Positions 46,686-56,355 of a stretch of 64,000 nt of DNA are shown piece after piece (the first letter of the stretch is position 1; every line of letters begins with the position of its first letter). This DNA is from Leptospira abararensis (GTDB lineage Bacteria; Spirochaetota; Leptospiria; Leptospirales; Leptospiraceae). The stretch spans positions 62,001-126,000 of the forward strand of contig NZ_JAFFPR010000050.1 of the NCBI RefSeq assembly GCF_016918735.1, in the 5' to 3' direction. The notes under the pieces were generated by a model. The model saw only the letters and a program-made list of their open reading frames with translations, made no database searches and had not been told where the DNA came from. A program made the translations under genes and the position numbers.

Positions 46686-47739
46686 GAAGCAAATACTAAC
46701 CAAAATCCAAAATCATGCAAGTGGTTTCTTTACCAAATTCTTAGCACCGAAAACCACAAGAAACCTGCTCATTTTATATTCGCTTATCGCCATTCCCTTT
46801 TTCATTTACCATGAATCCCATTTGCCTTGGCACTACATTTTTGCCCTATGTATTGTTTCTCTGATTGTTGGATTATTTATTACTTATGCCAGTCTGTATG
46901 TCATCCAACGATATTGGGCAGAAACATTTCATCCTTTTATTGAGCTAGGTGTTGTTGTTATTTTTATTTTTGCCCTCTGGTTAACAGAAATTTTGGTGTT
47001 TGAAGCCGGAACTGTTTTTTTGTTTTTGTTTATCGCCATAACTTTTCTCATTCGTGTTTTGCGTATCGAAGAGTATGCACGTCTGTTAGTTGCGGCCTGC
47101 CTAATTGCAAGCAATGCACTGATTGCCTTCAAGGCTTTACAAGGGGCAGAAGTCTTATCCGCCTATCTCCTTTTCAAAAACAAATACCAAATTGAAGAAA
47201 AAAATCTGAACGGCTGGATTGTGACAGACAACAACCAATATTGGAATGAAGAACTCCAATTGGGATTTACTCTTCCAGAAGGATTTTATTTTTTTAAACC
47301 AGAAGACTTAACCATGGAAAACAAAACTGGCGCTGGTCAAATTGCAGGCCTTCTTGCTTTCAGTGACCATGATGCGGAACGTTATCCATTTGTTCGTATC
47401 TTTTACTTTCCGGATTATTTAGGTTTTCAAGAAGAACAAGCCATCTCGGAGTTTTCTGAATTCCTTAAGATACAAGTAAGTAAAGGTGATATTGAAGACA
47501 TCCAGGAAATCCAACAAAAGGAATTAGAACCCTTTGTTCTTACATCCAAGTTTTGGACATTTTATGATCTACTACGTCCTCGTTATGCGAAAACAGGCTT
47601 TATCCTTGTGGAAACACCAAATCACGATAAACTTTTGTTACACATTACTGAAAATTTAGAAAAGGGCGAAATTCACGAACAAGGGATTCGTGAATTCTTA
47701 TCCTCAATCCGATTCGGCAATCGACTGCAAAGCAATTAA
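46684..47739 (+). CDS. Membrane protein of unknown function with soluble C-terminal domain
   Basis: The protein starts at the ATG at 46684 (MKQILTKIQ); a GTG at 46672 preceded by GAAAG is possible and would overlap the divergent start further. It has about four to five membrane segments between residues 25 and 160, then a soluble domain from about 175 to the end, with strands LQLGFTLPEGFYFF and FVRIFYFPDYLG. The fold is not recognised. The gene ends 36 bases inside the convergent M23 peptidase gene. Function unknown. Confidence 0.75.
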   Translation: MKQILTKIQNHASGFFTKFLAPKTTRNLLILYSLIAIPFFIYHESHLPWHYIFALCIVSLIVGLFITYASLYVIQRYWAETFHPFIELGVVVIFIFALWLTEILVFEAGTVFLFLFIAITFLIRVLRIEEYARLLVAACLIASNALIAFKALQGAEVLSAYLLFKNKYQIEEKNLNGWIVTDNNQYWNEELQLGFTLPEGFYFFKPEDLTMENKTGAGQIAGLLAFSDHDAERYPFVRIFYFPDYLGFQEEQAISEFSEFLKIQVSKGDIEDIQEIQQKELEPFVLTSKFWTFYDLLRPRYAKTGFILVETPNHDKLLLHITENLEKGEIHEQGIREFLSSIRFGNRLQSN

Positions 47740-48669
47740 AGAGAGCGGGTCTACCAAGGTGTCATTTACCTTAGCACCCAAATGGAGGTGAGGTCCAGTA
47801 GACATTCCTGTCGAACCAACAGTTCCAATCTCTTGGCCTTGTTTCACCGCATCACCCACTTTGACTTTGATTTCATCTTGATGCATATAAAAAGAAAATA
47901 TCTTATTCCCGTGATCTACGATTGTAAAATTACCTTCATAGTAAGTTTTACGTGCTAAAACGACCACACCATCTTGGATCGCATATACAGGAGTTCCTGA
48001 TTTTCCTCGAAAGTCAACACCGCCATGAGGCCGACCTTGTTTATTATTATAGTCTCGCCTAACATAAAATTTGCTGGTAATAAAAATCTTTTCCAAAGGA
48101 TTTTTGAAATTACCAAGAAATTGTAAACGACTTTGTTTCGAAAAAGCGACTTCTTTTGCTGTTTTACATTCTTGGATAAAATCTAATGTTTCTTTCGGAA
48201 GTTCTTTGGTAACAAATTTCTCATCAACCTTGATTTGTTGGTTTTTTTTGATTACTTGGAACTTTGTTGGTTCGAGAATGATTTGGTATTGTTTTTGTCC
48301 CCGTTTGACAAAAAAGATTTTAGATACAATTTCGAGAGTCATCGCACCCGCTGGTGTGTCTGGAGAAATGGGCAAAAAAGCAATCATACTCTTTTCCCTT
48401 TTGGTTAGAATCACATCTTTACCTAACCAACTGACTTTGTAGGATTCGTTGATCCATTTTTTATCTTTCGGAGTCAGACGTAAAAAAATCACCTCTCCTC
48501 TTCCGAATCTCCTGGCTTCCATAAGTAAGGAAAAATTCTTTTCCTCTTTCTTTACAAAGTAATTAGAAGGATTTGCTCGAGTTGGTTTTTTTTTGACCTC
48601 ACGAGATTCAGCAGGTACCGCACGTACAAAAGATAAAATTAGGATCAATAAGGATAATAACCGTATCAT
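47704..48669 (-). CDS. M23-family (LytM) metallopeptidase, exported
   Basis: The 321-residue protein has a signal peptide (LLILILSFVRAVPAES) and a C-terminal LytM domain. The zinc ligands are visible in GRPHGGVDFRGKSG (His and Asp) and the later HLHLG, with the fold blocks VYAIQDGVVV and VGDAVKQGQEIGTVGSTG. It cuts peptide cross-links of peptidoglycan in the periplasm. The N-terminal 180 residues look like a beta-rich adaptor. It overlaps the end of the convergent membrane protein by 36 bases. Confidence 0.92.
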   Translation of the reverse strand: MIRLLSLLILILSFVRAVPAESREVKKKPTRANPSNYFVKKEEKNFSLLMEARRFGRGEVIFLRLTPKDKKWINESYKVSWLGKDVILTKREKSMIAFLPISPDTPAGAMTLEIVSKIFFVKRGQKQYQIILEPTKFQVIKKNQQIKVDEKFVTKELPKETLDFIQECKTAKEVAFSKQSRLQFLGNFKNPLEKIFITSKFYVRRDYNNKQGRPHGGVDFRGKSGTPVYAIQDGVVVLARKTYYEGNFTIVDHGNKIFSFYMHQDEIKVKVGDAVKQGQEIGTVGSTGMSTGPHLHLGAKVNDTLVDPLSLIALQSIAESD

Positions 48670-48684
48670 CTCTTTAAATTTCGG

Positions 48685-51141
48685 CTATTTTGTTTTTGCG
48701 GATTCGTTAAATTTTTGAACGAAGACAACAAAATCTTCAGCCGGAAGCGGTTTGCTATAAAGATAACCTTGGATCATATGACATCCCAAATCATGTAACA
48801 AATCCCTTTGGGCGACGTTCTCCACGCCTTCGGCAATGACTTCCATTCCCAAAGAATGGGCCATATTGATAATGGCCTTACAAATAGCTCTATCATCCTC
48901 ATTTAATTCCAAATCAATTACAAAGGAACGATCAATTTTTAAAACATCAGCGTTGATTTTTTTAAGATAACTTAAAGAACTATAACCTGTCCCAAAGTCA
49001 TCGATTGAAACTTTAATGCCGAGTCCTGATAAATATTCGAATGCTTCAATACTTTTCTCTGGGTTTTCCATGATAGAACTTTCAGTGAGTTCTAATTCAA
49101 TTTCTTCAGGATTGATATTATACTGAAGAATTGTCGACTGAACTCTATGTGACCAATTAGCGCGCGCTAGTTGCTTTCCGCTCACGTTAATACTCACGGG
49201 AAATGTAGGAAGATTTTGTTCTTTCCAATCTTTTTTGAGTCGACAGGCCTCTTCTAGAACCCAATCGCCAATCCTTTCAATGATCCCAGAATCTTCAGCA
49301 ACAGGAATAAATTCTACTGGCGGGACCCATCCTCTCTCAGGATGTTTCCAACGAATGAGTGCTTCGGCTCCACATACTTGGTTGGTGATAGTGGAGATTT
49401 TTGGTTGAAAAAAAAGTACGAGCTCCTCATTTTGAATGGCCTTTCGCAAAGAATTTTCTATGTACAATCGTTTTTCAGAGCGAAGGATAAGTTCGTTAGT
49501 GTAGAATTTATAATTGTTTCTACCTAATTCCTTTGCTTTGTACATGGCCATATCTGCGTTCTTTAAAAGTTCAGAAGAGGATACGCCATCATTTGGGGAA
49601 AGAGCAATTCCCATGCTAATCGTAGTAAACAAGTCCCGACCCATGATATGAAAAGGTTGGCTTAAGATATCTAGAATCTTTTGGGCAAATTCAGCGGCCG
49701 CACTTTTGCTGGGGACATCCACTTTTAAAATAGCAAACTCATCGCCACCAAAACGTGCTACAGTATCTACTTCTGTCATAACACGTTTTAATCTTGCACC
49801 CACCATCTGCAAAAGAATGTCACCTTTTGTATGGCCCAAACTATCGTTAATAAACTTAAAATTATCTATATCAAAAAAATAGAATGCTAGTAAAGTCTCT
49901 GTTGATTTATGATTTTTTAAAGCTTGGTTCGCATGATCAATAAATAATGTGCGATTGGAAAGACCTGTCAGCGCATCATAATAAGCTAAGTAAGTAATTC
50001 TTTCTTCAGACAGTTTTCTTTCAGTAATATCAACGCCGAAACTAATAAATCTTTTTTGGTCTGTTTCTGCATCATCAATTGGAATGTATTTTCTTAATAG
50101 ATAAGTGACCTTGTCATTACTATCTTGAATGAGTTCTTCAAACTGAACAATTTCGTTTTCTTTGGCAGCAATTTCTAAATATTTTTTTCGTTTCTCATGA
50201 AAATCAGCTGGGAGTTCCAACCTTTCCGCCAAATCCACATCAGTTTTTTTAAATAACCATTTTCGTAGTTCTTTATCAGACAAAAATACTGGGTTCGTGT
50301 ATTCATACTGAAAATTTGCATTTAATACAGCAATGTCAGAATCTAGATTATCTAAAATAAATTCATAATAAGCCTTTTGATTTTTTACTTGTTCTTGTGA
50401 CCTCTTCCTTTCGGTGATATCGCGAAATGTGGCCCAAATCGCCATTTTGCCGTTTACGGGAAATAAGCGGAAAGAAGATTCTGTCGGAATCAATTGGCCT
50501 GATTTTGTTTTTAAAGCAGTACTTTCGATTAAGTTTCCTTCAAACGCTTCATCCTCATCCACTTCCACGGGAGGCATAAAGAATGAAAATTCTTTGCCTA
50601 CAATTTCTTCCAATGGGTAATCCAATACAACTACTGCTTGTTTATTTGCGTTGATGATCTGTTTGGTGCCAGGATCGATCTGCATTAAAATGTCTAATGA
50701 CTCCTCAAAGACATTTTGAAGTACGATTACTTTTTCTCTGATTTTGTCATAAGCGATGGAACGATTCATATCTTCTATCAATCGCTCCGCAAAGTTTAGT
50801 ACTAAATCTAAGATACCCACTGTATAAATTTGTTCAGTGAGGTGTAGATAGGTAGGATGAGCGGCCCTAGAAAGTTCAGTCGGTGTTAATGGTGCTATCG
50901 AAAGCAAAATATACGGTGATTCAGGAAACTCTTCAAAAATAAATTTTTGTTTTTCTAAAACTTTTGGATCATTCCAAAAAAAGAATACTGCAGATTCTTG
51001 TATTGTGCCTGGTTTGATATCTAAGATGGAATGAAAGCTATGAACATTACAAGTTTCAATGTTTGTTATGTCACGTAGAATGCGATTGTAAAAATCATGA
51101 TCAAACTCTTCAATATAGATAGTGATGTGTTTGAGTGACAT
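48685..51141 (-). CDS. PAS-PAS-GGDEF-EAL cyclic di-GMP signalling protein
   Basis: An 818-residue protein. Residues 1-130 form an unrecognised, receiver-like region, then two PAS/PAC units (about 140-260 and 260-370), a GGDEF domain with RFGGDEFAIL, and a C-terminal EAL domain with GAEALIRWKHP and SIDDFGTGYSSLSYLK. Both catalytic motifs are intact, so it may be a cyclase, a phosphodiesterase or both under PAS control. No membrane segment is seen. It stands alone; the next gene, 213 bases upstream on the other strand, starts an unrelated locus. Its output cannot be told from sequence. Confidence 0.93.
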   Translation of the reverse strand: MSLKHITIYIEEFDHDFYNRILRDITNIETCNVHSFHSILDIKPGTIQESAVFFFWNDPKVLEKQKFIFEEFPESPYILLSIAPLTPTELSRAAHPTYLHLTEQIYTVGILDLVLNFAERLIEDMNRSIAYDKIREKVIVLQNVFEESLDILMQIDPGTKQIINANKQAVVVLDYPLEEIVGKEFSFFMPPVEVDEDEAFEGNLIESTALKTKSGQLIPTESSFRLFPVNGKMAIWATFRDITERKRSQEQVKNQKAYYEFILDNLDSDIAVLNANFQYEYTNPVFLSDKELRKWLFKKTDVDLAERLELPADFHEKRKKYLEIAAKENEIVQFEELIQDSNDKVTYLLRKYIPIDDAETDQKRFISFGVDITERKLSEERITYLAYYDALTGLSNRTLFIDHANQALKNHKSTETLLAFYFFDIDNFKFINDSLGHTKGDILLQMVGARLKRVMTEVDTVARFGGDEFAILKVDVPSKSAAAEFAQKILDILSQPFHIMGRDLFTTISMGIALSPNDGVSSSELLKNADMAMYKAKELGRNNYKFYTNELILRSEKRLYIENSLRKAIQNEELVLFFQPKISTITNQVCGAEALIRWKHPERGWVPPVEFIPVAEDSGIIERIGDWVLEEACRLKKDWKEQNLPTFPVSINVSGKQLARANWSHRVQSTILQYNINPEEIELELTESSIMENPEKSIEAFEYLSGLGIKVSIDDFGTGYSSLSYLKKINADVLKIDRSFVIDLELNEDDRAICKAIINMAHSLGMEVIAEGVENVAQRDLLHDLGCHMIQGYLYSKPLPAEDFVVFVQKFNESAKTK

Positions 51142-51321
51142 GACCTAGGCATAGTAGACGAAAAATCCTTTTCCTTACAATTGATTTTTTTGATGATCAA
51201 TTTGTATCTATTGTACCTACCAAGCACTGATTAGAATGAAAATAATATGACCAATAGTAAGACATTCCCGAGATATCTGTCATGATTCTGTCAGTGTTCG
51301 AAAAAAAAGGCAAAACCATAA

Positions 51322-51340
51322 AATGAATTTGATTCTCATT
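51322..51340 (+). promoter_or_regulatory. Fur-like operator candidate upstream of the HmuY locus
   Basis: AATGA and TCATT form an inverted pair around nine bases, with the core TGAATTTGATTCTCA (51324-51338) matching the 7-1-7 Fur consensus at 10 of 14 arm positions by my hand count. It lies about 39 bases before the start of the first lipoprotein gene. A Fur-regulated heme locus is plausible. PerR-like or chance matches are possible in AT-rich DNA. Confidence 0.35.
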
Positions 51341-51378
51341 ACCAGTCCGCAACGTTGGATAAAAATGACCGAGGTTCT

Positions 51379-51933
51379 ATGAAATCCCTTCAAAATAAGA
51401 CAAAATTACTGATCGTTTTGAGTTTGGTGGCTGGACTTACCTTCCAGTGTGAAAAGAAAGAAGAGGAAGACATGACTCCCCTCTTGGCTCTGGCTGCTTT
51501 GACAACTTCTGCCGGTGACTGCTCAGTTTCGACAGCAGGAAAATCCACAATCAACACTTGGACGACAGACGTTACCGGAACTACTAGTGGCACAATCTCT
51601 AAATTAGGATCTGTTCCTATCGTTGCACACTCAACAGCTGCGATTAAATTGACTGCTGATGGAACAACTTCCCTTGCTGTGACTGGTAGTGCTTTTATCA
51701 TCGTTTATAAAACGAGTGCTTGCCCACTAGCGACATCAAACCTTGCAGTTCGTACAACCGACTATTCGATAACTGGCGGAGCTGATTCAGCAAGTGAGTT
51801 TCCTGAATCTTGGAAAATTACGAATCAAACAGCGACAATTACTCTTAACGGTTCTAACGGATACTATGTTTTCTTATACGCGATTCCTAGAAATGGGCAA
51901 TCAGCTGGCGTAACATATACATTCAATCAGTAA
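51379..51933 (+). CDS. Small lipoprotein at a heme-uptake locus
   Basis: The start is the ATG at 51379 (MKSLQNKTK), with GAGG 5 bases upstream; a TTG-led reading from 51355 is less likely. The signal peptide ends at TFQC. The mature protein of about 160 residues is rich in Thr, Ser and Ala and contains TSAGDCSVSTAGKST and a C-terminal ATITLNGSNGYYVFLYAIP. No family is recognised. It stands first in a run with the HmuY-like gene and a TonB receptor and may be an outer-surface accessory, but this rests on position. Confidence 0.75.
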   Translation: MKSLQNKTKLLIVLSLVAGLTFQCEKKEEEDMTPLLALAALTTSAGDCSVSTAGKSTINTWTTDVTGTTSGTISKLGSVPIVAHSTAAIKLTADGTTSLAVTGSAFIIVYKTSACPLATSNLAVRTTDYSITGGADSASEFPESWKITNQTATITLNGSNGYYVFLYAIPRNGQSAGVTYTFNQ

Positions 51934-51935
51934 CA

Positions 51936-52598
51936 GTGATTCGATTCCTTAGCATTGGTTGTTTTCTATTACTAACAAGTTTTTGTGCAAGGCAAGAAAG
52001 TGCCTTGTCGGACCAAGAACTTTTTGTAAACCAATTGGTCACCAACTTGATCAATGCTGGAAATCCCAATGCTTTGGATAAAATTGTATTTTCCAGAGCC
52101 AATGGTGATGGCAGTTATACCACCAGGTTCAATGCGACCAATTTAGATTTTTATATTTACTTTCAATTTGAAGGGAATAAACAAATCCCTTTTTCAGAAA
52201 AAGATTCCCTAACCTGGGACATTGCATTTAACAGATACAAGGCGGCAACAAATTCGGGCGAAACGAATCGTTTCGGACTTGGTGGTGCTTGTAAAAGTAA
52301 TACTACTGATTTTGGAGTAGCAAGTTCTACTTCTGCGGCAAGCCAAGGATGTAACACATTTACAGTCGATGTTGCAACCACCACCCAAGGAATTGGGGGA
52401 GCGGGAGCGGTGTATGTCGGGAATGCAATCGTTACCGAATGGTACTTTTACACCATTGGAAATTTAACTCCAAAACCTGACATCTTCCTCATTCGTTCTG
52501 GAACAGGACTTTCTACTTACGCAATTCATATCGAAAATTATTATAGTGATGCGGGAACTTCTGGTTATCCGACCATCCGATGGAAAAAACTTCCCTAA
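51936..52598 (+). CDS. HmuY-like heme-binding lipoprotein
   Basis: The start is a GTG at 51936, the only codon that supplies the full signal peptide ([16 protein letters not shown], lipobox SFC). The mature protein has the HmuY fold pattern: [17 protein letters not shown] near residues 88-105 and a C-terminal [16 protein letters not shown]. HmuY is a hemophore that hands heme to a TonB-dependent receptor, such as the one encoded next (stop and start overlap). The heme-ligand residues cannot be judged by eye. Its lack of an ATG start is noteworthy. Confidence 0.82.
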   Translation: MIRFLSIGCFLLLTSFCARQESALSDQELFVNQLVTNLINAGNPNALDKIVFSRANGDGSYTTRFNATNLDFYIYFQFEGNKQIPFSEKDSLTWDIAFNRYKAATNSGETNRFGLGGACKSNTTDFGVASSTSAASQGCNTFTVDVATTTQGIGGAGAVYVGNAIVTEWYFYTIGNLTPKPDIFLIRSGTGLSTYAIHIENYYSDAGTSGYPTIRWKKLP

Positions 52599-54787
52599 TG
52601 CATTCTTTCATTCAGTTTCTTCTCCCTATCCTTTGTCTTTTTCTACTTTTTATTGGTGAGGTTCATTCCCAAACACGCCCTCGTGAAACGGGAAAAAAGG
52701 CCAAAACTGTAGAACAAACACCTAACACGACTACAAACCCACCTCCGGTATCAACAGAAACAAGTCCTAAAGATCTAAATTCCCAAAACACAGAAACCAC
52801 AACTCCTACGGCTCCCATAGAAGAGGGAAATAAAGAAGAAACAAGCTCGGAAGAAGTCGACAGGTTCAAAGATTTGGATAACAAAAACGGCATTGTAGTC
52901 ACTGGTTCTCGTGGGGAACGACGGCTGAAAGATTCCGCTGTAGCTACAGAAGTAATCTCTCGAAAACGAATCGAACAAACAGGGGCACGAAACTTGGGTG
53001 AGGTGCTCGATACTCAAATCGGGATCAATGTAACTCCATTTTTCGGAGGTTCCCAAGTGCAGATGCTTGGGCTTGATTCCAAATATGTACTATTTCTTGT
53101 GGATGGGCAACGTGTTGCCGGACGCTTGAACAATACAATTGACCTAACTCGCTTTAAAGTACAGAACATCGAACGGGTCGAAATCGTAAAAGGAAGTTCC
53201 TCTTCACTCTATGGTGCAGATGCCATTGGTGGTGTGATCAATATCATCACCAAACAGGCAGAAAAACCAGAACACTATCAATTCCGAACCACGTACGGTA
53301 ACGGAAGGCAAACCAACTTTGGAACCCAGGGCGAAAAAAACATGATCGCCGATGTGGGTTTTAAAAATGATTTTGTTGCCACAAATTTTTTTGGTGGGTT
53401 CAACCAATCGGCTGCTTATGATTTAGATCCCAAAACGCCAGCTACTACTGGAAATGCATTCCAAGATAACAACGTCGGTGGGAATATGACCTTCAATCCT
53501 GATGGTCAATTTAAAGTAAAAACAGGAATCAATTATTTAAACCGTAACCAAGCAGGAGTTGATTCCAGAGCCAATGGTGGTGTTTTTGATAGAACTAATT
53601 TAACTAACGACTTTCTTGGCTTAGGTGCACTAGAATACACTTACGGAAAACGAAATATGGTTTCTTTACGTGGAAATTTTTCTCGTTGGGAAAACCACTA
53701 TAAATTGGACCAAAGAAATTCTAATGAACTAGATGTAAAAGAACTTACGAACGAATTTTCATCCCAAGGTGTGGCTCAAATTGATCATGAAATCAATAAA
53801 GATCATATGGTCACTGCAGGGGTGGAATCTTATTCAGAAGAATTACAATCGGATCGTTTGCAAAGAAGAAATGCCTTCCGAACAAGAAGAGCTGTATTCA
53901 TTCAAGATGAATGGGTGATCTGGCGCCAAGGCTTTGTTTGGCGGTTGGTTCCAGGAGTTCGCCACGATGTGGACTCCCAATTTGGTGGACAGACCACTCC
54001 TAAAATTGCAACCAAAGTAGATATCACAAGTAATCTTGTTTTTCGTGCGAGTTACGGAAAAGGATTTCGCCCCCCTTCTTTCCGTGAATTATACTTACGT
54101 TTTGAAAACCCTGGTGTCGGTTATGTTGTGGATGGAAACGACAAATTAAGACCAGAAAGATCTACGACTGTCAATGCAGACCTCGAATACACACCCTTTA
54201 AATTTTGGACACTTTCTCTCAGTGTCTTTCGCAATGATATCACTGATCTCATCCAATATAGTTTTGGGACTAGAACCAGTGAATTTGCCAATTTTCAATT
54301 AAAGAATGTTCAGAGGGCTTATACAAGAGGTGTGGAAGCGGGTTCCCGGGTTCGATTTCTCAAATATTTTGCTTTGGAATTGGGATACAACCAAACGGAT
54401 ACTCGTGATCTAACAACCGATAGACCCTTGGAAGGAAGAGCACTCCACCAAGGAACAATGAACTTTTTTGTAAACGCACCTGGTGGTTGGGAATTTGCAC
54501 TACGTGCTAAACGTTTAGACAAACGGCCGTTTTATAGTACAACCAACGAATTTACTGCGGGAACTAGTACAGCTCTCATCGATCAACAAACCAAAAGCGT
54601 AGAAGAGAACAACAAGGTTGTGTATGGAAAACCATTCACCCTCTTAAACGTCAGGATGGAGAAAAAATTCTTTGATGGAAGGATGTCTTTGTTTTTAGGA
54701 GTAGACAACGTTCTAGACCAATACGAGCTTACATACAATCCTATACGTCCCAGGTTTTACTATGGTGGACTCCAAGCCACTTTTTGA
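52598..54787 (+). CDS. TonB-dependent outer-membrane receptor, probably for heme
   Basis: Starting at the ATG at 52598 (MHSFIQFLL), which overlaps the HmuY stop by one base, the protein has a signal peptide ending near EVHSQ and a long Pro/Thr-rich linker. Next comes a plug domain with [22 protein letters not shown] and [14 protein letters not shown], and a large barrel ending in an aromatic residue (GGLQATF). The HmuR-like FRAP box appears as [10 protein letters not shown], but the NPNL-type motif is replaced by NDKLRPE with no His between. Partner HmuY and the Fur-like site suggest heme, though specificity is inferred. Confidence 0.9.
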   Translation: MHSFIQFLLPILCLFLLFIGEVHSQTRPRETGKKAKTVEQTPNTTTNPPPVSTETSPKDLNSQNTETTTPTAPIEEGNKEETSSEEVDRFKDLDNKNGIVVTGSRGERRLKDSAVATEVISRKRIEQTGARNLGEVLDTQIGINVTPFFGGSQVQMLGLDSKYVLFLVDGQRVAGRLNNTIDLTRFKVQNIERVEIVKGSSSSLYGADAIGGVINIITKQAEKPEHYQFRTTYGNGRQTNFGTQGEKNMIADVGFKNDFVATNFFGGFNQSAAYDLDPKTPATTGNAFQDNNVGGNMTFNPDGQFKVKTGINYLNRNQAGVDSRANGGVFDRTNLTNDFLGLGALEYTYGKRNMVSLRGNFSRWENHYKLDQRNSNELDVKELTNEFSSQGVAQIDHEINKDHMVTAGVESYSEELQSDRLQRRNAFRTRRAVFIQDEWVIWRQGFVWRLVPGVRHDVDSQFGGQTTPKIATKVDITSNLVFRASYGKGFRPPSFRELYLRFENPGVGYVVDGNDKLRPERSTTVNADLEYTPFKFWTLSLSVFRNDITDLIQYSFGTRTSEFANFQLKNVQRAYTRGVEAGSRVRFLKYFALELGYNQTDTRDLTTDRPLEGRALHQGTMNFFVNAPGGWEFALRAKRLDKRPFYSTTNEFTAGTSTALIDQQTKSVEENNKVVYGKPFTLLNVRMEKKFFDGRMSLFLGVDNVLDQYELTYNPIRPRFYYGGLQATF

Positions 54788-55406
54788 ATTCAAATTTCAT
54801 AAAACAGCTTTTATTGTTTTTGTTCTTTATTGGCTCTCCGGGGTAGCTATCTACTCCGATGAATCAAAGTTAAATGTAAAACAATCGAAGGTTTTAAAGG
54901 AATCTTTTTCCTATTTGGAATCTCTCGAAACTAAACGAATCAAAATCGATAAATCTACATACAACCGTCTTACACAATTTGAATCTATTTTTAAGTTTGG
55001 ATTTTCAGGAAAAAAACTTTCCCGTTGGATCCAATCTCGGATCAAAAAATACTCTTACGGATCCACTGGTGACTATATTGCGATGTATCATGATGGGGAC
55101 GTATTGCTCGGCCGTGCTTTTTTTAGCCTAAACCGACTCGATCGAGTGCTTGTTTTATTACACGAAGCAAGACATGCCGATGGGAAAAATTACGGTCATG
55201 TGGTTTGTCCAGAGAACTTTCAGTTTCTCAATCCCCGCGATTGGAAAATCCATCCTGCCGGAAAAAAAGGATGTGACGATGTGCCTGATGGTGGTTACGG
55301 AATCACAGCTGCTTTTTTGTTTGAACTAGGTGCCTTTGGTTATCTCAACCAAACAGAAGCTGCCTATCGCTATAACTCGGAAATCTCTCGAGTGATTCGC
55401 GATTAA
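54762..55406 (+). CDS. Unknown protein with HExxH-like motif (possible zinc metallopeptidase)
   Basis: The 214-residue protein has a hydrophobic N-terminal segment (about residues 15-32) and a mid-protein [19 protein letters not shown], where HEARH is an HExxH zinc motif followed by a further His and Cys. The third ligand is not identifiable. It is a possible exported metallopeptidase or zinc-binding protein. The start overlaps the end of the receptor gene by 26 bases, hinting at coupling to the heme locus. Its stop overlaps that of the convergent DUF3015 gene. Confidence 0.7.
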   Translation: MVDSKPLFEFKFHKTAFIVFVLYWLSGVAIYSDESKLNVKQSKVLKESFSYLESLETKRIKIDKSTYNRLTQFESIFKFGFSGKKLSRWIQSRIKKYSYGSTGDYIAMYHDGDVLLGRAFFSLNRLDRVLVLLHEARHADGKNYGHVVCPENFQFLNPRDWKIHPAGKKGCDDVPDGGYGITAAFLFELGAFGYLNQTEAAYRYNSEISRVIRD

Positions 55407-55930
55407 TACAAACAGGCTTGTTTTAATTCAGGATCTTCCGCGATTTTCGACTTTAATCGTGATAAAATATTTTTTGATCGAGAAGTCGAGTCCGCATCTT
55501 TTGTTTTATCAAAGATAAAAGAATGTTTTTCTTTCATCAGTTTTGCTAATTCATTACTATGAGTGGGGCAACCAAACAAAGAAGCTATTGTACGAACCCT
55601 CTCACCTGTACCACGTGCAGTTTCCAATTCCAGTGGTTCTTCATTATACGTTACAAATACTTCTTGGGCTCGGTCCGCTCGGACAATTCCATCATTGGTG
55701 CAGTTAGAGGTTCCGGAAGTAATTCCAAAAGTTTGAGAAGACAAACTTCCATTGGTTGTAGCAGCAAGTACTTGCCCAATATCATTTCTCCAAACAGAAA
55801 TCATAGAACCAAGCCCACAACCAGCCATACCATAAGGTTCTGCAGAAATGGCTCCAGAAGTCAGAAGAAAAAATAAACTAACAATAATTAATTGGATTTT
55901 ATTAAAGAGTCGGAATCTACGGTTGAACAT
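55403..55930 (-). CDS. DUF3015-family exported protein
   Basis: The 175-residue protein has a signal peptide (LIIVSLFFLLTSGAISA) followed by the DUF3015 hallmark EPYGMAGCGLGSMISVWRN and NGSLSSQTFGITSGTSNC, with conserved cysteines and a C-terminal helical region. The family is common in spirochaetes and proteobacteria and has no known role. It is convergent with the HExxH protein gene and their stops overlap by 3 bases. Confidence 0.88.
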   Translation of the reverse strand: MFNRRFRLFNKIQLIIVSLFFLLTSGAISAEPYGMAGCGLGSMISVWRNDIGQVLAATTNGSLSSQTFGITSGTSNCTNDGIVRADRAQEVFVTYNEEPLELETARGTGERVRTIASLFGCPTHSNELAKLMKEKHSFIFDKTKDADSTSRSKNILSRLKSKIAEDPELKQACLY

Positions 55931-55944
55931 AGAAGCCTCCTTAC

Positions 55945-56166
55945 TTAGATTGAAAATAAAGAATCAGAATTACGATCGATTTGTGGAAGTTGGTGGCCTT
56001 GTGCTAGAATTTCTCCCGACATAGAGAGAACAGCCCAGGTTTTTTCTTCTTTTGTTTTGGTTTGCATGGATTGGAGCATCGTATTTGTGAATGATTCCAA
56101 TTTTTGATGAAGGACGGTATTTGGAAATGAGGATGGTTTCTTTTCTTGTGCTTCAGTCGATCTCAT
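55945..56166 (-). CDS. Short hypothetical protein
   Basis: A 73-residue reading with no recognised domain, polar and with a Ser/Thr- and Gln-rich composition. It lies 14 bases upstream of the DUF3015 gene on the same strand and would form a unit with it. No strong ribosome-binding site is visible, so it is a possible rather than a certain gene. Confidence 0.4.
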   Translation of the reverse strand: MRSTEAQEKKPSSFPNTVLHQKLESFTNTMLQSMQTKTKEEKTWAVLSMSGEILAQGHQLPQIDRNSDSLFSI

Positions 56167-56355
56167 GCAATTTGTTTTCCCGGTTGTCTATAGGATCGGC
56201 GAGGGGGCCGGAATGACTAAAGTTTAAAAAAACGAAAAATACAGTCAAGGAAGAGACATAATTCCGAAGAGGAAAAATGAAAACTCCAACTTCTCCTTTT
56301 CCCGAACTATCGGAATGCCAAACTTGACCAAAAACCACCCATTACGAGGACGACT

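Noticed and set aside
46021..46692. A 223-codon reading frame on the minus strand beside the coiled-coil membrane protein gene
   Set aside because: It overlaps the 46080-46685 gene in another frame on the same strand, and its composition (Pro, Ser, Phe-rich, no helices or membrane pattern) is that of a shifted frame.
56153..56338. A 61-codon minus-strand frame between the small hypothetical gene and FNR
   Set aside because: No ribosome site, overlap with the neighbouring short gene, and no recognisable pattern.
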